From Fontibacillus phaseoli (GTDB lineage: Bacteria; Bacillota; Bacilli; Paenibacillales; Paenibacillaceae): a DNA stretch of 64,000 nt. The stretch lies in contig NZ_QPJW01000003.1 in assembly GCF_003337355.1 (NCBI RefSeq), positions 124,001 through 188,000 on the forward strand. The letters run 5' to 3'. The notes beneath the pieces were generated by a model that worked only from the letters and a program-made list of their open reading frames with translations, ran no database searches and was not told the DNA's origin. Both the position numbers and the translations under genes were made by a program. This document shows, piece by piece, positions 34,394 through 43,671 of this stretch. Position 1 is the stretch's first letter, and each line of letters opens with the position of its first letter.

Positions 34394-35959
34394 TTAACTG
34401 CTCTTCCGCAATATATAGGTTCCTTCGGCAATCATAAAGTCATCATCGGGATTCAAAGCATATTCTTTGTAAGGTGACATCATTTCCCCGCACAGTCTCG
34501 TCCCGTTCCTGGAACCAAGGTCCTTCAAGCTGCACTCTCCGGAACGGACCATCACTTCCACATGGGCTCTGGACACCCCGGCCGTACCATCCACATATTG
34601 CGCCATTTCCCCGGAACGTCCAATCACAAAACTGCCCGCCTTAAGCGGTATGAACTCGGGCGGAGTCCGGTCGGAAGTAATCCGCTCGAGTACAAACGTC
34701 GCGGCAGCAAGCATGGAGTGACCGGTTCCCGGGGCCGCATGCCTGCCCAGAAGCACCGTTTGCGTTTGTGGGGCAAGCGCGGTGTTTACCGCTTGCTCCG
34801 CTTTCAAGGACCGTGATTCCAGCTTGGGGAGAGCAGAAGAACGACGCTCCCTGTTATCCGCGAAGTCTTCGGGAATACTCTTCATCGACTCTTCTTGCCA
34901 TCCCCAATCATTGGTATGAGACTCCCCCCTCTTTCCCCCAAACGCTTCGAAATAAGACGGTATTTCGGCCTGTTTGGAATCTCCAGGAAAATGCAGCTTC
35001 CCCCTTAAAAGTAATAGGGCAATTATAGCCAGGATCACGGTCATAGCAAAACTAATGATAAGAGTAATCATTGCAGGATGATCCAGATAGGCAAACTTCC
35101 ATATCACGGCGATGACAAGCAGTACCCCAAGCAAAATATAAGTTCTTTTGGAAGATCGTTGTATTGTTTCTTCTTCATTTCCGCCCCCTGCAGTCTCCGG
35201 GGCTTTTACAGGCTGATCATAGCCAAAAGCAAAGGAACGCGGGGTATCGGCAATACCCGGCTCCGCCATTTGCATCGGCAAATATTCTTTAACTATGACA
35301 GGAGAATGCGAAGGGGATTGGAATTTGGGCATCTTCGTAACCTGAGCCCCGGTACCTGACGTAGCCGAACTGGCAGGCTGATCATCTACCAGCAAGTCCA
35401 GCAGCATCCTTTTCATTTCAGCCAGGGAAAACATCTCATCCGAACAAAAACGGAGCAACCGCTGGATACCTCCTCCTTCAATGACTGTGACACTGGTCAT
35501 CATCCCGGTGATCAAAGAAAGCAGCATTTTCGTCAGCGGCTCCTCCGCAAGAGGATCCAAAACCGGAACATAAACAAAATGCAGGATGCCGAAAGCCAGA
35601 ACATCTTCCACGAAAATATGGTCCACATTCATTATATATTTATCCGGTGAGAGCAAATACCGCTTGCTGTCATCCAATGCGGTCACTACTTGCAGCAGAA
35701 GGCTGTACAACTCCGCCATGCCGATTTTTTCCTGCTTGAGGCATTGAGACAGCATTCGCTTGCCCGTTATTTCGTACTGCAGACTTACCGCGAAATCTAC
35801 TTCCCTGACGTCAAGCTGCAATAAATTCGGTACGGTTACCGAACTCAACATAGTCCGCTGAACCTGGTTAATGTGACTGGAATCCAAACCCTCTTTGGCG
35901 GTCAAAACCATATATGTTCCGCCGTTCCTGACAAAATCGGTGACTAGTTCCAGCATAGT
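34394..35959 (-). CDS. FHA-domain protein with an N-terminal DUF6382-like domain, last gene of the Tad locus
   Basis: A 521-residue protein. The N-terminal part (about 1-190) resembles the DUF6382 domain found next to Tad genes in Firmicutes. Two membrane helices lie near 260-300 (YILLGVLLVIAVIWKFAYL and ITLIISFAMTVILAIIALLL). The C-terminal FHA domain (about 430-515) has the phosphothreonine-binding residues in FVIGRSG, GVSRAHVEV and LKDLGSRNGTRL. It should sense Ser/Thr phosphorylation and regulate pilus assembly. The true start is the ATG at 35959 with AAGGAG upstream; the longer frame to 36349 overlaps the peptidase gene and is not coding. Confidence 0.9.
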   Translation of the reverse strand, partial: TMLELVTDFVRNGGTYMVLTAKEGLDSSHINQVQRTMLSSVTVPNLLQLDVREVDFAVSLQYEITGKRMLSQCLKQEKIGMAELYSLLLQVVTALDDSKRYLLSPDKYIMNVDHIFVEDVLAFGILHFVYVPVLDPLAEEPLTKMLLSLITGMMTSVTVIEGGGIQRLLRFCSDEMFSLAEMKRMLLDLLVDDQPASSATSGTGAQVTKMPKFQSPSHSPVIVKEYLPMQMAEPGIADTPRSFAFGYDQPVKAPETAGGGNEEETIQRSSKRTYILLGVLLVIAVIWKFAYLDHPAMITLIISFAMTVILAIIALLLLRGKLHFPGDSKQAEIPSYFEAFGGKRGESHTNDWGWQEESMKSIPEDFADNRERRSSALPKLESRSLKAEQAVNTALAPQTQTVLLGRHAAPGTGHSMLAAATFVLERITSDRTPPEFIPLKAGSFVIGRSGEMAQYVDGTAGVSRAHVEVMVRSGECSLKDLGSRNGTRLCGEMMSPYKEYALNPDDDFMIAEGTYILRKSS

Positions 35960-35976
35960 AGCCCACTCCTTAATCG

Positions 35977-36489
35977 CTAGGCAAAATAGTATACCGCCAG
36001 GATCGCACCCGGCAGAACCGCGAGCATAAACGGAATTTGCAACTGTTTTTTTGTACCAGTCACAACAGGTTCCCAGCTTCGCAGAATAATTGCACCCAGC
36101 ACATGGCCAAGCACTCTCCTCATCCGCGAAAATACTTCGCGGCGTACTATCAATACAACGATACCTATCAGCCCGGCAGCTAAAATGGAATACATCATGA
36201 CGTATAAAGCCAGCAAGGTCCCTAACCATGCTCCGATTCCGCCGAATAACTTCACGTCTCCCCCGCCTACCGCGCCAAGCCAGTAGAGTATCAGCATCAG
36301 TCCGAAACCGGCAACCGCGCCTTTTATCGCAAACAGCCCACCGGCCCATCCACCGGATATAAAATGCCAGGCTATGCCCGTGACCATGCCGCTAACCGTA
36401 ATCGTATTCGGTATTTTCATTGATTTGATATCCGTTATAAATGCAGCACCTAACATGATGAAGCATCCCAGCAAACTCCCCGTCATCAC
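35977..36489 (-). CDS. Prepilin peptidase (A24 family, TadV/CpaA-like)
   Basis: A 170-residue membrane aspartyl protease that processes type IV prepilins. Both catalytic Asp residues are visible: Asp20 in FITDIKSMKIPN and Asp78 in GGGDVKLFGG. About six hydrophobic helices; it lacks the N-terminal methylase part of PilD, as usual for TadV. It should mature the Flp pilin and TadE/TadG-like proteins encoded upstream. It starts 18 bases before the FHA gene. Confidence 0.93.
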   Translation of the reverse strand: MMTGSLLGCFIMLGAAFITDIKSMKIPNTITVSGMVTGIAWHFISGGWAGGLFAIKGAVAGFGLMLILYWLGAVGGGDVKLFGGIGAWLGTLLALYVMMYSILAAGLIGIVVLIVRREVFSRMRRVLGHVLGAIILRSWEPVVTGTKKQLQIPFMLAVLPGAILAVYYFA

Positions 36490-36539
36490 TACAAAAACAC
36501 TCTCCGTTTCAATAGAGTATCCGGCAATATGGAGCCGGC

Positions 36540-37577
36540 CTATTTGGTGGAAGCCCCAGGACTTTCAACGTTGAATTGCGCCGTCGTTTTCAGCCCCTCT
36601 TCCGTTTCGATGACAAAAGTCCAAGTTCCGGGCGTCGTATTCCCTCCTACCAGCCATTCCCACGTTACGGTGCCGTCTTCGTTAGCCGAGGCTTCACCCA
36701 GGTATTTTGCCTGACTGACCCCGCTTTTGTAATGTACCGTCAATTTCGCGGTCGTTCCCGGTGCAATCTTGGCCGTGATCCTGGCGCGGCGACCGGCGTA
36801 GGCAGGTTCAGGCTTTGTAAGGATGATGGCGGGCTGCCCCTTCGTTCCCTCATCGTCTCCACTTTCATCCTCATCCACAAGCTCTTCCGTATCGCCTATC
36901 CACAATCTTTCTTCAGCCCTCGTCTGAAGTACAATAGACCGCCCCGTAAAAGGAATTTTAATCGGTAACTCATAGCTGAGTTCGAGACCGAAATAAGGAC
37001 TTTTTCCGCTTTTCAAGTCAGGAACGGTGACCCTGCTTACATGAATGCGATCCTCATTCAGCCAGGTGCCATTCAGAAACGGTCGGATCATGGGCTTCAC
37101 CACCGGGTCCAACATGCTTTCCGAAATGCTGTTCTTGATATCTTGCAGAGGTTCTTCGCCTTTCCGAGCCGCTGAAGAAATCCAGTGGGATAACGGGGAT
37201 GGAAGTTCTGAAGCATACTGATCACTCCACTCCGACAATGAGAGCTCCGGCATGTTCCAGGTCGAGGGCGAAGCGACGCTACCTTCCGGCGAATGCCCGT
37301 CACCACCTGTTGCCCCTCCTTCTGTCCGGTTCGAGACCCCCAAGGCGACTGGATACATATGAGCCGATACTTGCCTGACCACATTCGATGCGACAGAATC
37401 CATTTGAGTGGAAAACAAGGTCAGTTGGACCATGTATATGAAGAAGAAAATAACCATTACAAACACCGGCATAACCAGGGAAGCCTCCAGCACGATGCTT
37501 CCTTCTGATGGACCATTGCCTTTTAACGTATTACCTTTTGGCCCTTCAATAGGAGAAGTCCGCTTGTTTAGCCGCAT
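36540..37577 (-). CDS. TadE-like pseudopilin with a C-terminal Ig-like domain
   Basis: A 345-residue protein. The N-terminal pilin-like helix (about 25-55: GSIVLEASLVMPVFVMVIFF) has the Glu that follows the prepilin cleavage site. A middle part of about 180 residues follows, and an acidic linker (DEDESGDDEG) leads to a C-terminal beta-sandwich of about 90 residues (ILTKPEPAYAGRRARITAKI to the end) like Ig or YtkA domains. The end would be displayed on the pilus or cell surface. It overlaps the preceding gene by 32 bases. Domain fusion is unusual for TadE. Confidence 0.82.
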   Translation of the reverse strand: MRLNKRTSPIEGPKGNTLKGNGPSEGSIVLEASLVMPVFVMVIFFFIYMVQLTLFSTQMDSVASNVVRQVSAHMYPVALGVSNRTEGGATGGDGHSPEGSVASPSTWNMPELSLSEWSDQYASELPSPLSHWISSAARKGEEPLQDIKNSISESMLDPVVKPMIRPFLNGTWLNEDRIHVSRVTVPDLKSGKSPYFGLELSYELPIKIPFTGRSIVLQTRAEERLWIGDTEELVDEDESGDDEGTKGQPAIILTKPEPAYAGRRARITAKIAPGTTAKLTVHYKSGVSQAKYLGEASANEDGTVTWEWLVGGNTTPGTWTFVIETEEGLKTTAQFNVESPGASTK

Positions 37578-39771
37578 AATACTTGCTTCCTTCCACTTTG
37601 CCTTCTAGAACCCCAGCCGCCCCCATCGCTTTGGCAACCCCGGGGATGAACCAAAGCGGAATCCCCGCGGTAACCGTACCCTTCAGATACGTCGACCGCT
37701 CCTCCGTCCGAATTCCCGTATTCATCCGGATCACGGCCAGCATTCGTGAAAGTCTTCGCTCATTTCGTCCATGGAGCAACAGGAAGATTCGCAAATGATC
37801 CCGGTATGTAAGCTTCACCTTTAAATAATCGCTGAGTACTAGCGAGCCTTTTTTCGTCAATTCGATCATGTCCTTTACGGCATGCTCGACCCCGTACAAT
37901 AAGGCAGCCGCCAGAACCAGGAGCGGATTTCCCTTGGCTCCGTTCTTGATGAGCCCCTCCATCGTCCGGATCGCCAGACGCATCGTAAAAATCTCTCCGT
38001 ACGCCGCTGCAATATTCCCGGCCGGATTATGAAATCCATAAAGAATATACTCCACTTGCTGTTTCTCGGCCGCAAAGGAATCAGCCAAGACATCCAACTT
38101 TTCCTGCCCGCTTCCTTCCAAAAGTTCATCCAGGGTGCTGAGATCGAGAAACTGAAAATAATTAACGATATATTCGGTTTGAAAACCGCTGTCCGACATG
38201 CCTTTCATGAAGCCGGAAAGGCCTCCGTAAAGGGAATCCATTCCGGCCATGGCTTCACTCCCGGTATCGTAGGGATCCTCGTTGACCGCGCGCTTGTCTT
38301 CATCCCCGTCCAAACCGCGCTGATTCATTTCCCGGTTAGCCTTGTAAAATGATTCCAACTGATCAAACTGCTTCTGCTGTTCTTTCAATTTGTCTTTTAA
38401 TTCCGAAATCCCCTTGATCAGGTTATTAGCCTCCTTCAGCTTGCCTTGGGCTTCACGCTCGGTCTGCTTTCGCTCCTCGTCGGAACCCCGGTGCGCTTCC
38501 AGCATTTTTTTGTTTTGCTCCAAAATGTTCCCGGCCCCGGAATCACCATAAGCGCGCATGTACTTATCCGCCTCCCGATTCATGCCGCCCACGGCCGACT
38601 CCAGCTCCCCGGTCGAGGTTGAGGCCGAAATGACCGGCCCCTCCAGGGAAAGGAAAGAATTCACGGAAACGTGAAAAGCAGAAAAAAGTGAAGCCTGCGC
38701 GTCTATATCCTTTTCGAAATCCGTAAACAACGATTCCGGTAAAAGCAGATTGGCGCTCTGCTGACGAATCTTGGCAATTTCATCTCCGCCCGTCACCGTC
38801 CCGTTCCTGCTGGTGCTCTCCATGGCAGATACTTCGTTATAGCCATTCTGAGCCGAACGCTGCTCCGCTTCCTTCATAGTAAGTCTCATTTGCTCATTGA
38901 GTTCTCTGGCTTCGTTCAAAAACTCCTTAGCCTGCGGAAGCAATGAATCGTGTTGTTCCTGCGCATTCCGATTAGCATCTCCAAGTTTGCCGAACAAGCG
39001 GGAAGCCGCATACTGATAACGGCTGATTTCCAGCGAATACATTCGCTCAAGGGGTTCACGGGCCCGGTCCTCCTCCACTTTCCAGGCATAATCAGCGTAC
39101 TGTGCCGCGACATCCGCGGCTGTGGAGATCCCGTCTCCAAACGAATCGCCGTCAGAAAGACCGGAACCTCCAGAGCGTGGAATAAGCGGCATGATTTTCC
39201 CGGCCGCGTGCGCAACCTGGTTCTGTTTCTGAAGCAGTTCATCCAGCTTCGCCTCCCGCCGGTCGTAAAGCTTTTGCAGCTTGCCCAACAGGTCCACCGT
39301 GTTGGACGCCTCCTTCATGACCTGTGACATCGGTTTAAACCGGTTGACCACCTCAATCGTAAAATCAATGGGGGCCTTGTACTTCATCTGCTCCCGGATT
39401 TGCTGTTCAAAAACCGAGTAAGTGCCGAGCGGACGCTGAAGCTCTACAGTAGATGAGTCAAGACGTGCTTCGGCAACCGGCAAATCGTCGCTACGATTCA
39501 TTAGCTCAAGCTGAGCTTGAAGCACCTTGGACATAATATAGTCCGCATCCGTCTCCCCAAAAGCGAACAAGCCGTATTGCTCTACAAGTTCCGGATCGTA
39601 TGCGGACATAACCGATCGTGATGCGGCATGTGCCAGCATTTCTGTTTTCGCCTGCAAAGCGGCCATGCGGGCAAAATCTATGAATATGGTAACAAAGGCG
39701 AACACTGCCGCAAAAATCATGATCAGAAAAACCGAAACGGCTCCTCGTTCTGAACGACTTCGATGAAACAT
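37546..39771 (-). CDS. Large TadG-like pilus protein with coiled-coil segments
   Basis: A 741-residue protein. The N-terminus matches the TadG/TadE type (RGAVSVFLIMIFAAVFAFVT then IDFARMAALQAKTEMLAHAA), with one membrane helix (about 12-35). Long helical, Glu/Lys/Gln-rich stretches (about 150-300 and 430-490) predict coiled coils. A second hydrophobic part lies near 640 (GNPLLVLAAALLYGVEHAV). It is much longer than typical TadG (about 400-550). It should be an extracellular minor pilin or scaffold processed by the prepilin peptidase. Confidence 0.82.
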   Translation of the reverse strand: MFHRSRSERGAVSVFLIMIFAAVFAFVTIFIDFARMAALQAKTEMLAHAASRSVMSAYDPELVEQYGLFAFGETDADYIMSKVLQAQLELMNRSDDLPVAEARLDSSTVELQRPLGTYSVFEQQIREQMKYKAPIDFTIEVVNRFKPMSQVMKEASNTVDLLGKLQKLYDRREAKLDELLQKQNQVAHAAGKIMPLIPRSGGSGLSDGDSFGDGISTAADVAAQYADYAWKVEEDRAREPLERMYSLEISRYQYAASRLFGKLGDANRNAQEQHDSLLPQAKEFLNEARELNEQMRLTMKEAEQRSAQNGYNEVSAMESTSRNGTVTGGDEIAKIRQQSANLLLPESLFTDFEKDIDAQASLFSAFHVSVNSFLSLEGPVISASTSTGELESAVGGMNREADKYMRAYGDSGAGNILEQNKKMLEAHRGSDEERKQTEREAQGKLKEANNLIKGISELKDKLKEQQKQFDQLESFYKANREMNQRGLDGDEDKRAVNEDPYDTGSEAMAGMDSLYGGLSGFMKGMSDSGFQTEYIVNYFQFLDLSTLDELLEGSGQEKLDVLADSFAAEKQQVEYILYGFHNPAGNIAAAYGEIFTMRLAIRTMEGLIKNGAKGNPLLVLAAALLYGVEHAVKDMIELTKKGSLVLSDYLKVKLTYRDHLRIFLLLHGRNERRLSRMLAVIRMNTGIRTEERSTYLKGTVTAGIPLWFIPGVAKAMGAAGVLEGKVEGSKYYAAKQADFSY

Positions 39772-39810
39772 CCTGCTCCACCCTTCCTTTCCGGATATAT
39801 CATGTACCGG

Positions 39811-40467
39811 TTACTTCCCGAACAGTTCCAGCGCTTTTCCGGCTTCCTGCTTATCCATAGTTTCTCCTCCGTCGCTTTTGAATTTAGCCCCATAATACCT
39901 GGCCAGCTCTACAGTCCGTATCCATTCCACAGGCTCCACCACATAGGATTCCGCTTGCACCTCTTGCGTCAAATCGCCGATCACCCGCTCCAGCGGTACA
40001 AGAGGTATCAGACGGCTCAAAGATACCTCAACTTTGCGCAGCAACAGCTTATTTTCATATTTCATCGTCCCGGTCATCCCGGAGGGAAGAGCTTTGCCTG
40101 TACGATACAGCTTGTAAAGAGGCAATGGATCCTCCGGTATCCCTTCAATGGGGAGCGGAAGATCGTCGGAAGGCACCTGCCTGGAAATACCGAAGATGGA
40201 TTTCAGCATGCCGTCATCGGTAAACCGCCAATACAGCGAATCATATTGACTTTCGGCAAAAGCTCCGGTCCGGGATTCCCGCTTACTGTTATCCCACACG
40301 TAAGCGCTTCGCTCGGCCGCCACGGCGGCAGCTTGACCAAGCAGCATCCTTTGATAAATAAACAGGCAAAAAAACAACAGGATAAGAATCGTTGTAAAAA
40401 TAACGGGGAAAACCAACGAAGCTTCCAGCGTGAAGCTTCCTTCACGGTTCCTTAACAGGCGTATCAT
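39811..40467 (-). CDS. TadE-like pseudopilin
   Basis: A 218-residue protein with the TadE start REGSFTLEASLVFPVIFTTI and a single membrane helix (about 14-40), followed by a mixed extracellular part. The Gly-Ser-Phe-x-x-Glu stretch matches prepilin processing. It overlaps the Flp pilin gene by 4 bases. Minor pilins of this kind prime or stabilise the Tad pilus. Confidence 0.88.
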   Translation of the reverse strand: MIRLLRNREGSFTLEASLVFPVIFTTILILLFFCLFIYQRMLLGQAAAVAAERSAYVWDNSKRESRTGAFAESQYDSLYWRFTDDGMLKSIFGISRQVPSDDLPLPIEGIPEDPLPLYKLYRTGKALPSGMTGTMKYENKLLLRKVEVSLSRLIPLVPLERVIGDLTQEVQAESYVVEPVEWIRTVELARYYGAKFKSDGGETMDKQEAGKALELFGK

Positions 40468-40658
40468 TGTCCGTCCATGAAGTTTTCCGTCTTGGATTTG
40501 GCCTTTCCGAGCAGGCTTGTGACGATTTCCTTCAGTTGCGTCCTGAAGATGACGGCGATAATTACGATTACTGCGACTATCAAGATCATTTCCAGCATCC
40601 CCAGTCCATCTTCATTCCGCCAAAATCTTTCCACTTTTCCATGAATTAATGCCACCAT
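40464..40658 (-). CDS. Flp-type pilin (Flp1 family), the major subunit
   Basis: A 64-residue protein: short N-terminal leader, RNEDGLGMLEMILIVAVIVI processing site (cleavage after Gly; Glu at +5), then a hydrophobic helix and a charged tail. This matches Flp/Fap pilins of Tad systems. The start at 40658 uses GGGAGGG 9 bases upstream; the longer frames to 40694 place that ribosome site inside the gene. It sits between TadC and TadE-like genes. Missed easily because of size. Confidence 0.88.
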   Translation of the reverse strand: MVALIHGKVERFWRNEDGLGMLEMILIVAVIVIIAVIFRTQLKEIVTSLLGKAKSKTENFMDGQ

Positions 40659-40700
40659 TGCTTTCATCCCTCCCAAATTGTTTACCGCTGACAATTAAAG

Positions 40701-41576
40701 CTACAAATCCATGATCATGAATGCCGGTGCCCCGACTAAAATGACTACCACCAAAAAAAGCAGCACCATAGGAAACACGAGCTTGGAAGAAGCCTGTTCT
40801 CCCAACGTTTTGCTTACGGCTTTCCGCCGTTCCCACAAGGAACGCGATAGATCGCGGAGCGCCAATACAAAATCATTCCCCCCGCGGCGAAAATTCAACA
40901 GCACGGCGGTCGTAAAAGCAGACACTTCCTGTATGCCGCAACGCTTGCTAAACCCTTCCATCGCCTGCTGGAAAGAGTAGCCGCTCTCCCATTCCCTCTG
41001 CATCTGTAAAAGCTCACGGTACAATGGATGTTCCGCCTTCTCTTTAGCGCGTTCCAGACTATGTTTGATCGCCTGCTGCACCGTCGACCCGGCCCCGACA
41101 AGAAGGATGATTCGGTTCAGGAACTCCGGCAGTTCCAGCAGCACCTCGCGCTCGCGCCGCACGACCTTGCGGTGCAGATCACTGATCAAAGCTGCCGGCA
41201 GCAGTACCGCTAACACCGCCCCCATAACGATCCCGCCGAAATCTCCGTTCGTGAGCAAAGATAACAAACTACCCAGAACCAGCAGGAGCCAGCTGTAGGA
41301 AAGCATCTCCGCCAGGAACAGCAAGGTATACTCTCCTCCACGGCGATCTCCGCAGATTTTTTGCACCGAGCGTTGAATTCTAAAGAAAAAGAACGGGAGC
41401 CTCTGCGATATTTTCAGTTTTTCGAGCAGATACAGCATGGGGGGAGCCAACCGCTGCAACCGGATGCCAGCCATCGCCATTTCCGAACAACCGCCGTATT
41501 TGCCTGAAGCTCTATAAAACAGCCACCCCCAACCGGATAGCAGGAGAAACAGCAAACTGCTCCAGATCGGCAACAA
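40701..41576 (-). CDS. TadC-like type II secretion F-domain membrane protein
   Basis: A 291-residue inner-membrane platform protein with a T2SSF domain (about 120-270, LLELPEFLNRIILLVGAGST onward) and membrane helices at the N-terminus, centre and end. It pairs with the TadB homologue encoded upstream to anchor the TadA motor. Length fits TadC. Confidence 0.9.
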   Translation of the reverse strand: MLPIWSSLLFLLLSGWGWLFYRASGKYGGCSEMAMAGIRLQRLAPPMLYLLEKLKISQRLPFFFFRIQRSVQKICGDRRGGEYTLLFLAEMLSYSWLLLVLGSLLSLLTNGDFGGIVMGAVLAVLLPAALISDLHRKVVRREREVLLELPEFLNRIILLVGAGSTVQQAIKHSLERAKEKAEHPLYRELLQMQREWESGYSFQQAMEGFSKRCGIQEVSAFTTAVLLNFRRGGNDFVLALRDLSRSLWERRKAVSKTLGEQASSKLVFPMVLLFLVVVILVGAPAFMIMDL

Positions 41577-41620
41577 CCAAATCTCCTCCTAATAAATGAG
41601 AATCATTAAACATGAAAACA

Positions 41621-42427
41621 TCAGATGACAATGTCTACGATTTTCAAAATCAGCCAGGAGCAACCTGCGAACAACAAGAGCGCAAAAGCTGAAATGATCA
41701 GACCGACTCCGCTGTGCAGCGGTTCCATATAATCCGGGGAAGAAAGATCCATAAACACCAGAAAAAGCACAGGAGCAGCGAGCATCCCTTTCGCCTCGAA
41801 GCGTTTTTGGGCAATCATAACCCCGATCTCCTGGCTGATCTCCAACTTCTCGCTAATGATCGCGGAAGTCCGCCTGACAATCTCCACCAAATCTCCGCCG
41901 GAACGTTTACAGGTCGTGAACACATCGGCAAAATTGCTGATATCCTCCATGGCAGCCCGGCGACTGAAATCCTGGAGCGCTTCTTCAATCGGCTGCCCGT
42001 ATTCCATCCGCGTGCAAATAATGCCAAGTTCAACCATCAAATCATTGTTCCCGTCAGGATACAGCAGCCTTAAATCGGCTATCGCTTCGCGAAAACCGTT
42101 TTCCACCGAACGGCCTGCCGCCAGAGAAGAAGAGAGTGAATATAGCGCCTGTTTGAAGTGCAGGCCGAGAGCCTCTCTTCTTCGACGCAGCAAGTACCGG
42201 CTCCAGTATCTCGGAACCGCGCATGCACCGCACATCAAGACCAGGGAGAGCAATAACGAATGAAAAAAGATATAGCCTACGACGTACAACCCTATGCCGC
42301 CAACCAGCAGGCAAGCCAGTTTTTGGCCGCCGGAAAGGACGTACGCCCGATAATCTCTCAATCCTGCCTGTCCTTCTATTGCCGAATCCTCCAACAGATT
42401 CTCGGAGCCTGCCTTTCCAATATTCAA
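41621..42427 (-). CDS. TadB-like type II secretion F-domain membrane protein
   Basis: A 268-residue inner-membrane platform protein with hydrophobic helices near 35-75 and in the last 60 residues. Its T2SSF domain contains YSLSSSLAAGRSVENGFREA and the GGDLVEIVRRTSAIISEKLE stretch. It starts with a 4-base overlap with the TadA gene. With TadC it forms the platform that TadA drives. Confidence 0.9.
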   Translation of the reverse strand: MNIGKAGSENLLEDSAIEGQAGLRDYRAYVLSGGQKLACLLVGGIGLYVVGYIFFHSLLLSLVLMCGACAVPRYWSRYLLRRRREALGLHFKQALYSLSSSLAAGRSVENGFREAIADLRLLYPDGNNDLMVELGIICTRMEYGQPIEEALQDFSRRAAMEDISNFADVFTTCKRSGGDLVEIVRRTSAIISEKLEISQEIGVMIAQKRFEAKGMLAAPVLFLVFMDLSSPDYMEPLHSGVGLIISAFALLLFAGCSWLILKIVDIVI

Positions 42428-43671
42428 GGACGATCACCTTCCTGATCCCCGGCTTCCGTAGAAATACCCGCCATTCGCAGCTTCTCCGTGTGCAGCAATT
42501 GGTTTCCGGTGCTCTCCAATTGGCCGATAATTTTGCCCGATACCTCCTCTTTCTCCTGAAATTGATACAGCCGGTTCAACACCACCTCCCCCTCCTTCAT
42601 TCCAAAGACCTCAGAAATTTCGGTCACTCTTCGCGAACGGTCGCGGAGTCTCGAAAGATGAATGAATATATCGATAGCAGAAGCTACTTGCTGCCTGACC
42701 ACCCCGATCGGAAGGTCGGCCCCGCTCAGCACCATCGTCTCCAGCCGGCTAATCATATCGCCCGTACTGTTCGCGTGGCCGGTGGAAAGCGAGCCGTCAT
42801 GTCCGGTATTCATCGCCTGAAGCATATCCAGGGCTTCGCCGCCCCGAACCTCGCCGACGATTATCCGGTTGGGCCGCATCCGGAGCGAGGAGCGGATCAG
42901 ATCCCTGACCGTGATTTCTCCTCTGCCCTCCGTATTGGCATTGCGGGTTTCCAGAGAGACCAGATTAGGGACGGTCACGATCTGAAGCTCCGCCGAATCT
43001 TCAATGGTGATCACCCGCTCGTCGGTCGGGATATATTGAGATAGTGCGTTAAGAAAAGTCGTTTTACCGGATCCGGTCCCCCCGCTAATAAAAATGTTGT
43101 ACTTGCTCCTTACCAGCATCTGCAGCCAGCTGGCCGCCGCCTTGCTCAGCGAGCCTTTCTCGACCATGTCGTCCATCGTCATGGGCCGTTCCGGAAATTT
43201 CCGGATCGTCATGGTCGGCCCTTTCAGCGCGATCGGCGGAAGTACAATGTTAACCCTCGATCCGTTCTTGAGCCGGGCATCCACGATGGGAGAGGATTCG
43301 TTCACGACCCGGTTAACCCCGGATACAATACTTTGAATAATGTCTTCAAGCCGCTCCTTGGACTCGAAAGAGACCGGCAAACGACGCACCGCTCCATCCC
43401 GCTCGACAAAAATTTCATCGGGACCGTTGATCATGATCTCGGTTACGGTCACATCGTCAACGAGAGGCTGCAAAACATCCAGGCCGCGAAAAGAGTCATA
43501 CAAGCGCCGGACCCACCTGCGCTTCTCAGTAGACGTAAGGTGAGCAAGGCACTGTTCTTCAAGCACCCGGCGCTCGATATAATCCATCAATTGATCGTCC
43601 TGCATGGATGAAGTCACATCAAGACCGGAGCGAATTTCTCCCCGCAACAAAGCAAATGAATCGTCCTTCAT
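42424..43671 (-). CDS. TadA/CpaF secretion ATPase
   Basis: A 415-residue hexameric ATPase that powers Flp pilus assembly. Walker A FISGGTGSGKTTFLNALSQY (about 195-212), Asp box ERVITIEDSAELQI, Walker B and His box (RPNRIIVGEVRGGEAL, NTGHDGSLSTGHANS) are all intact. The N-terminal all-helical domain is present. It overlaps the TadZ gene by 4 bases at its start. No in-frame changes seen. Confidence 0.95.
   Translation of the reverse strand: MKDDSFALLRGEIRSGLDVTSSMQDDQLMDYIERRVLEEQCLAHLTSTEKRRWVRRLYDSFRGLDVLQPLVDDVTVTEIMINGPDEIFVERDGAVRRLPVSFESKERLEDIIQSIVSGVNRVVNESSPIVDARLKNGSRVNIVLPPIALKGPTMTIRKFPERPMTMDDMVEKGSLSKAAASWLQMLVRSKYNIFISGGTGSGKTTFLNALSQYIPTDERVITIEDSAELQIVTVPNLVSLETRNANTEGRGEITVRDLIRSSLRMRPNRIIVGEVRGGEALDMLQAMNTGHDGSLSTGHANSTGDMISRLETMVLSGADLPIGVVRQQVASAIDIFIHLSRLRDRSRRVTEISEVFGMKEGEVVLNRLYQFQEKEEVSGKIIGQLESTGNQLLHTEKLRMAGISTEAGDQEGDRP

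Noticed and set aside
34394-36349. Long upstream extension of the FHA gene
   Set aside because: The first 130 codons overlap the prepilin peptidase gene in another frame; real start with ribosome site is 35959.
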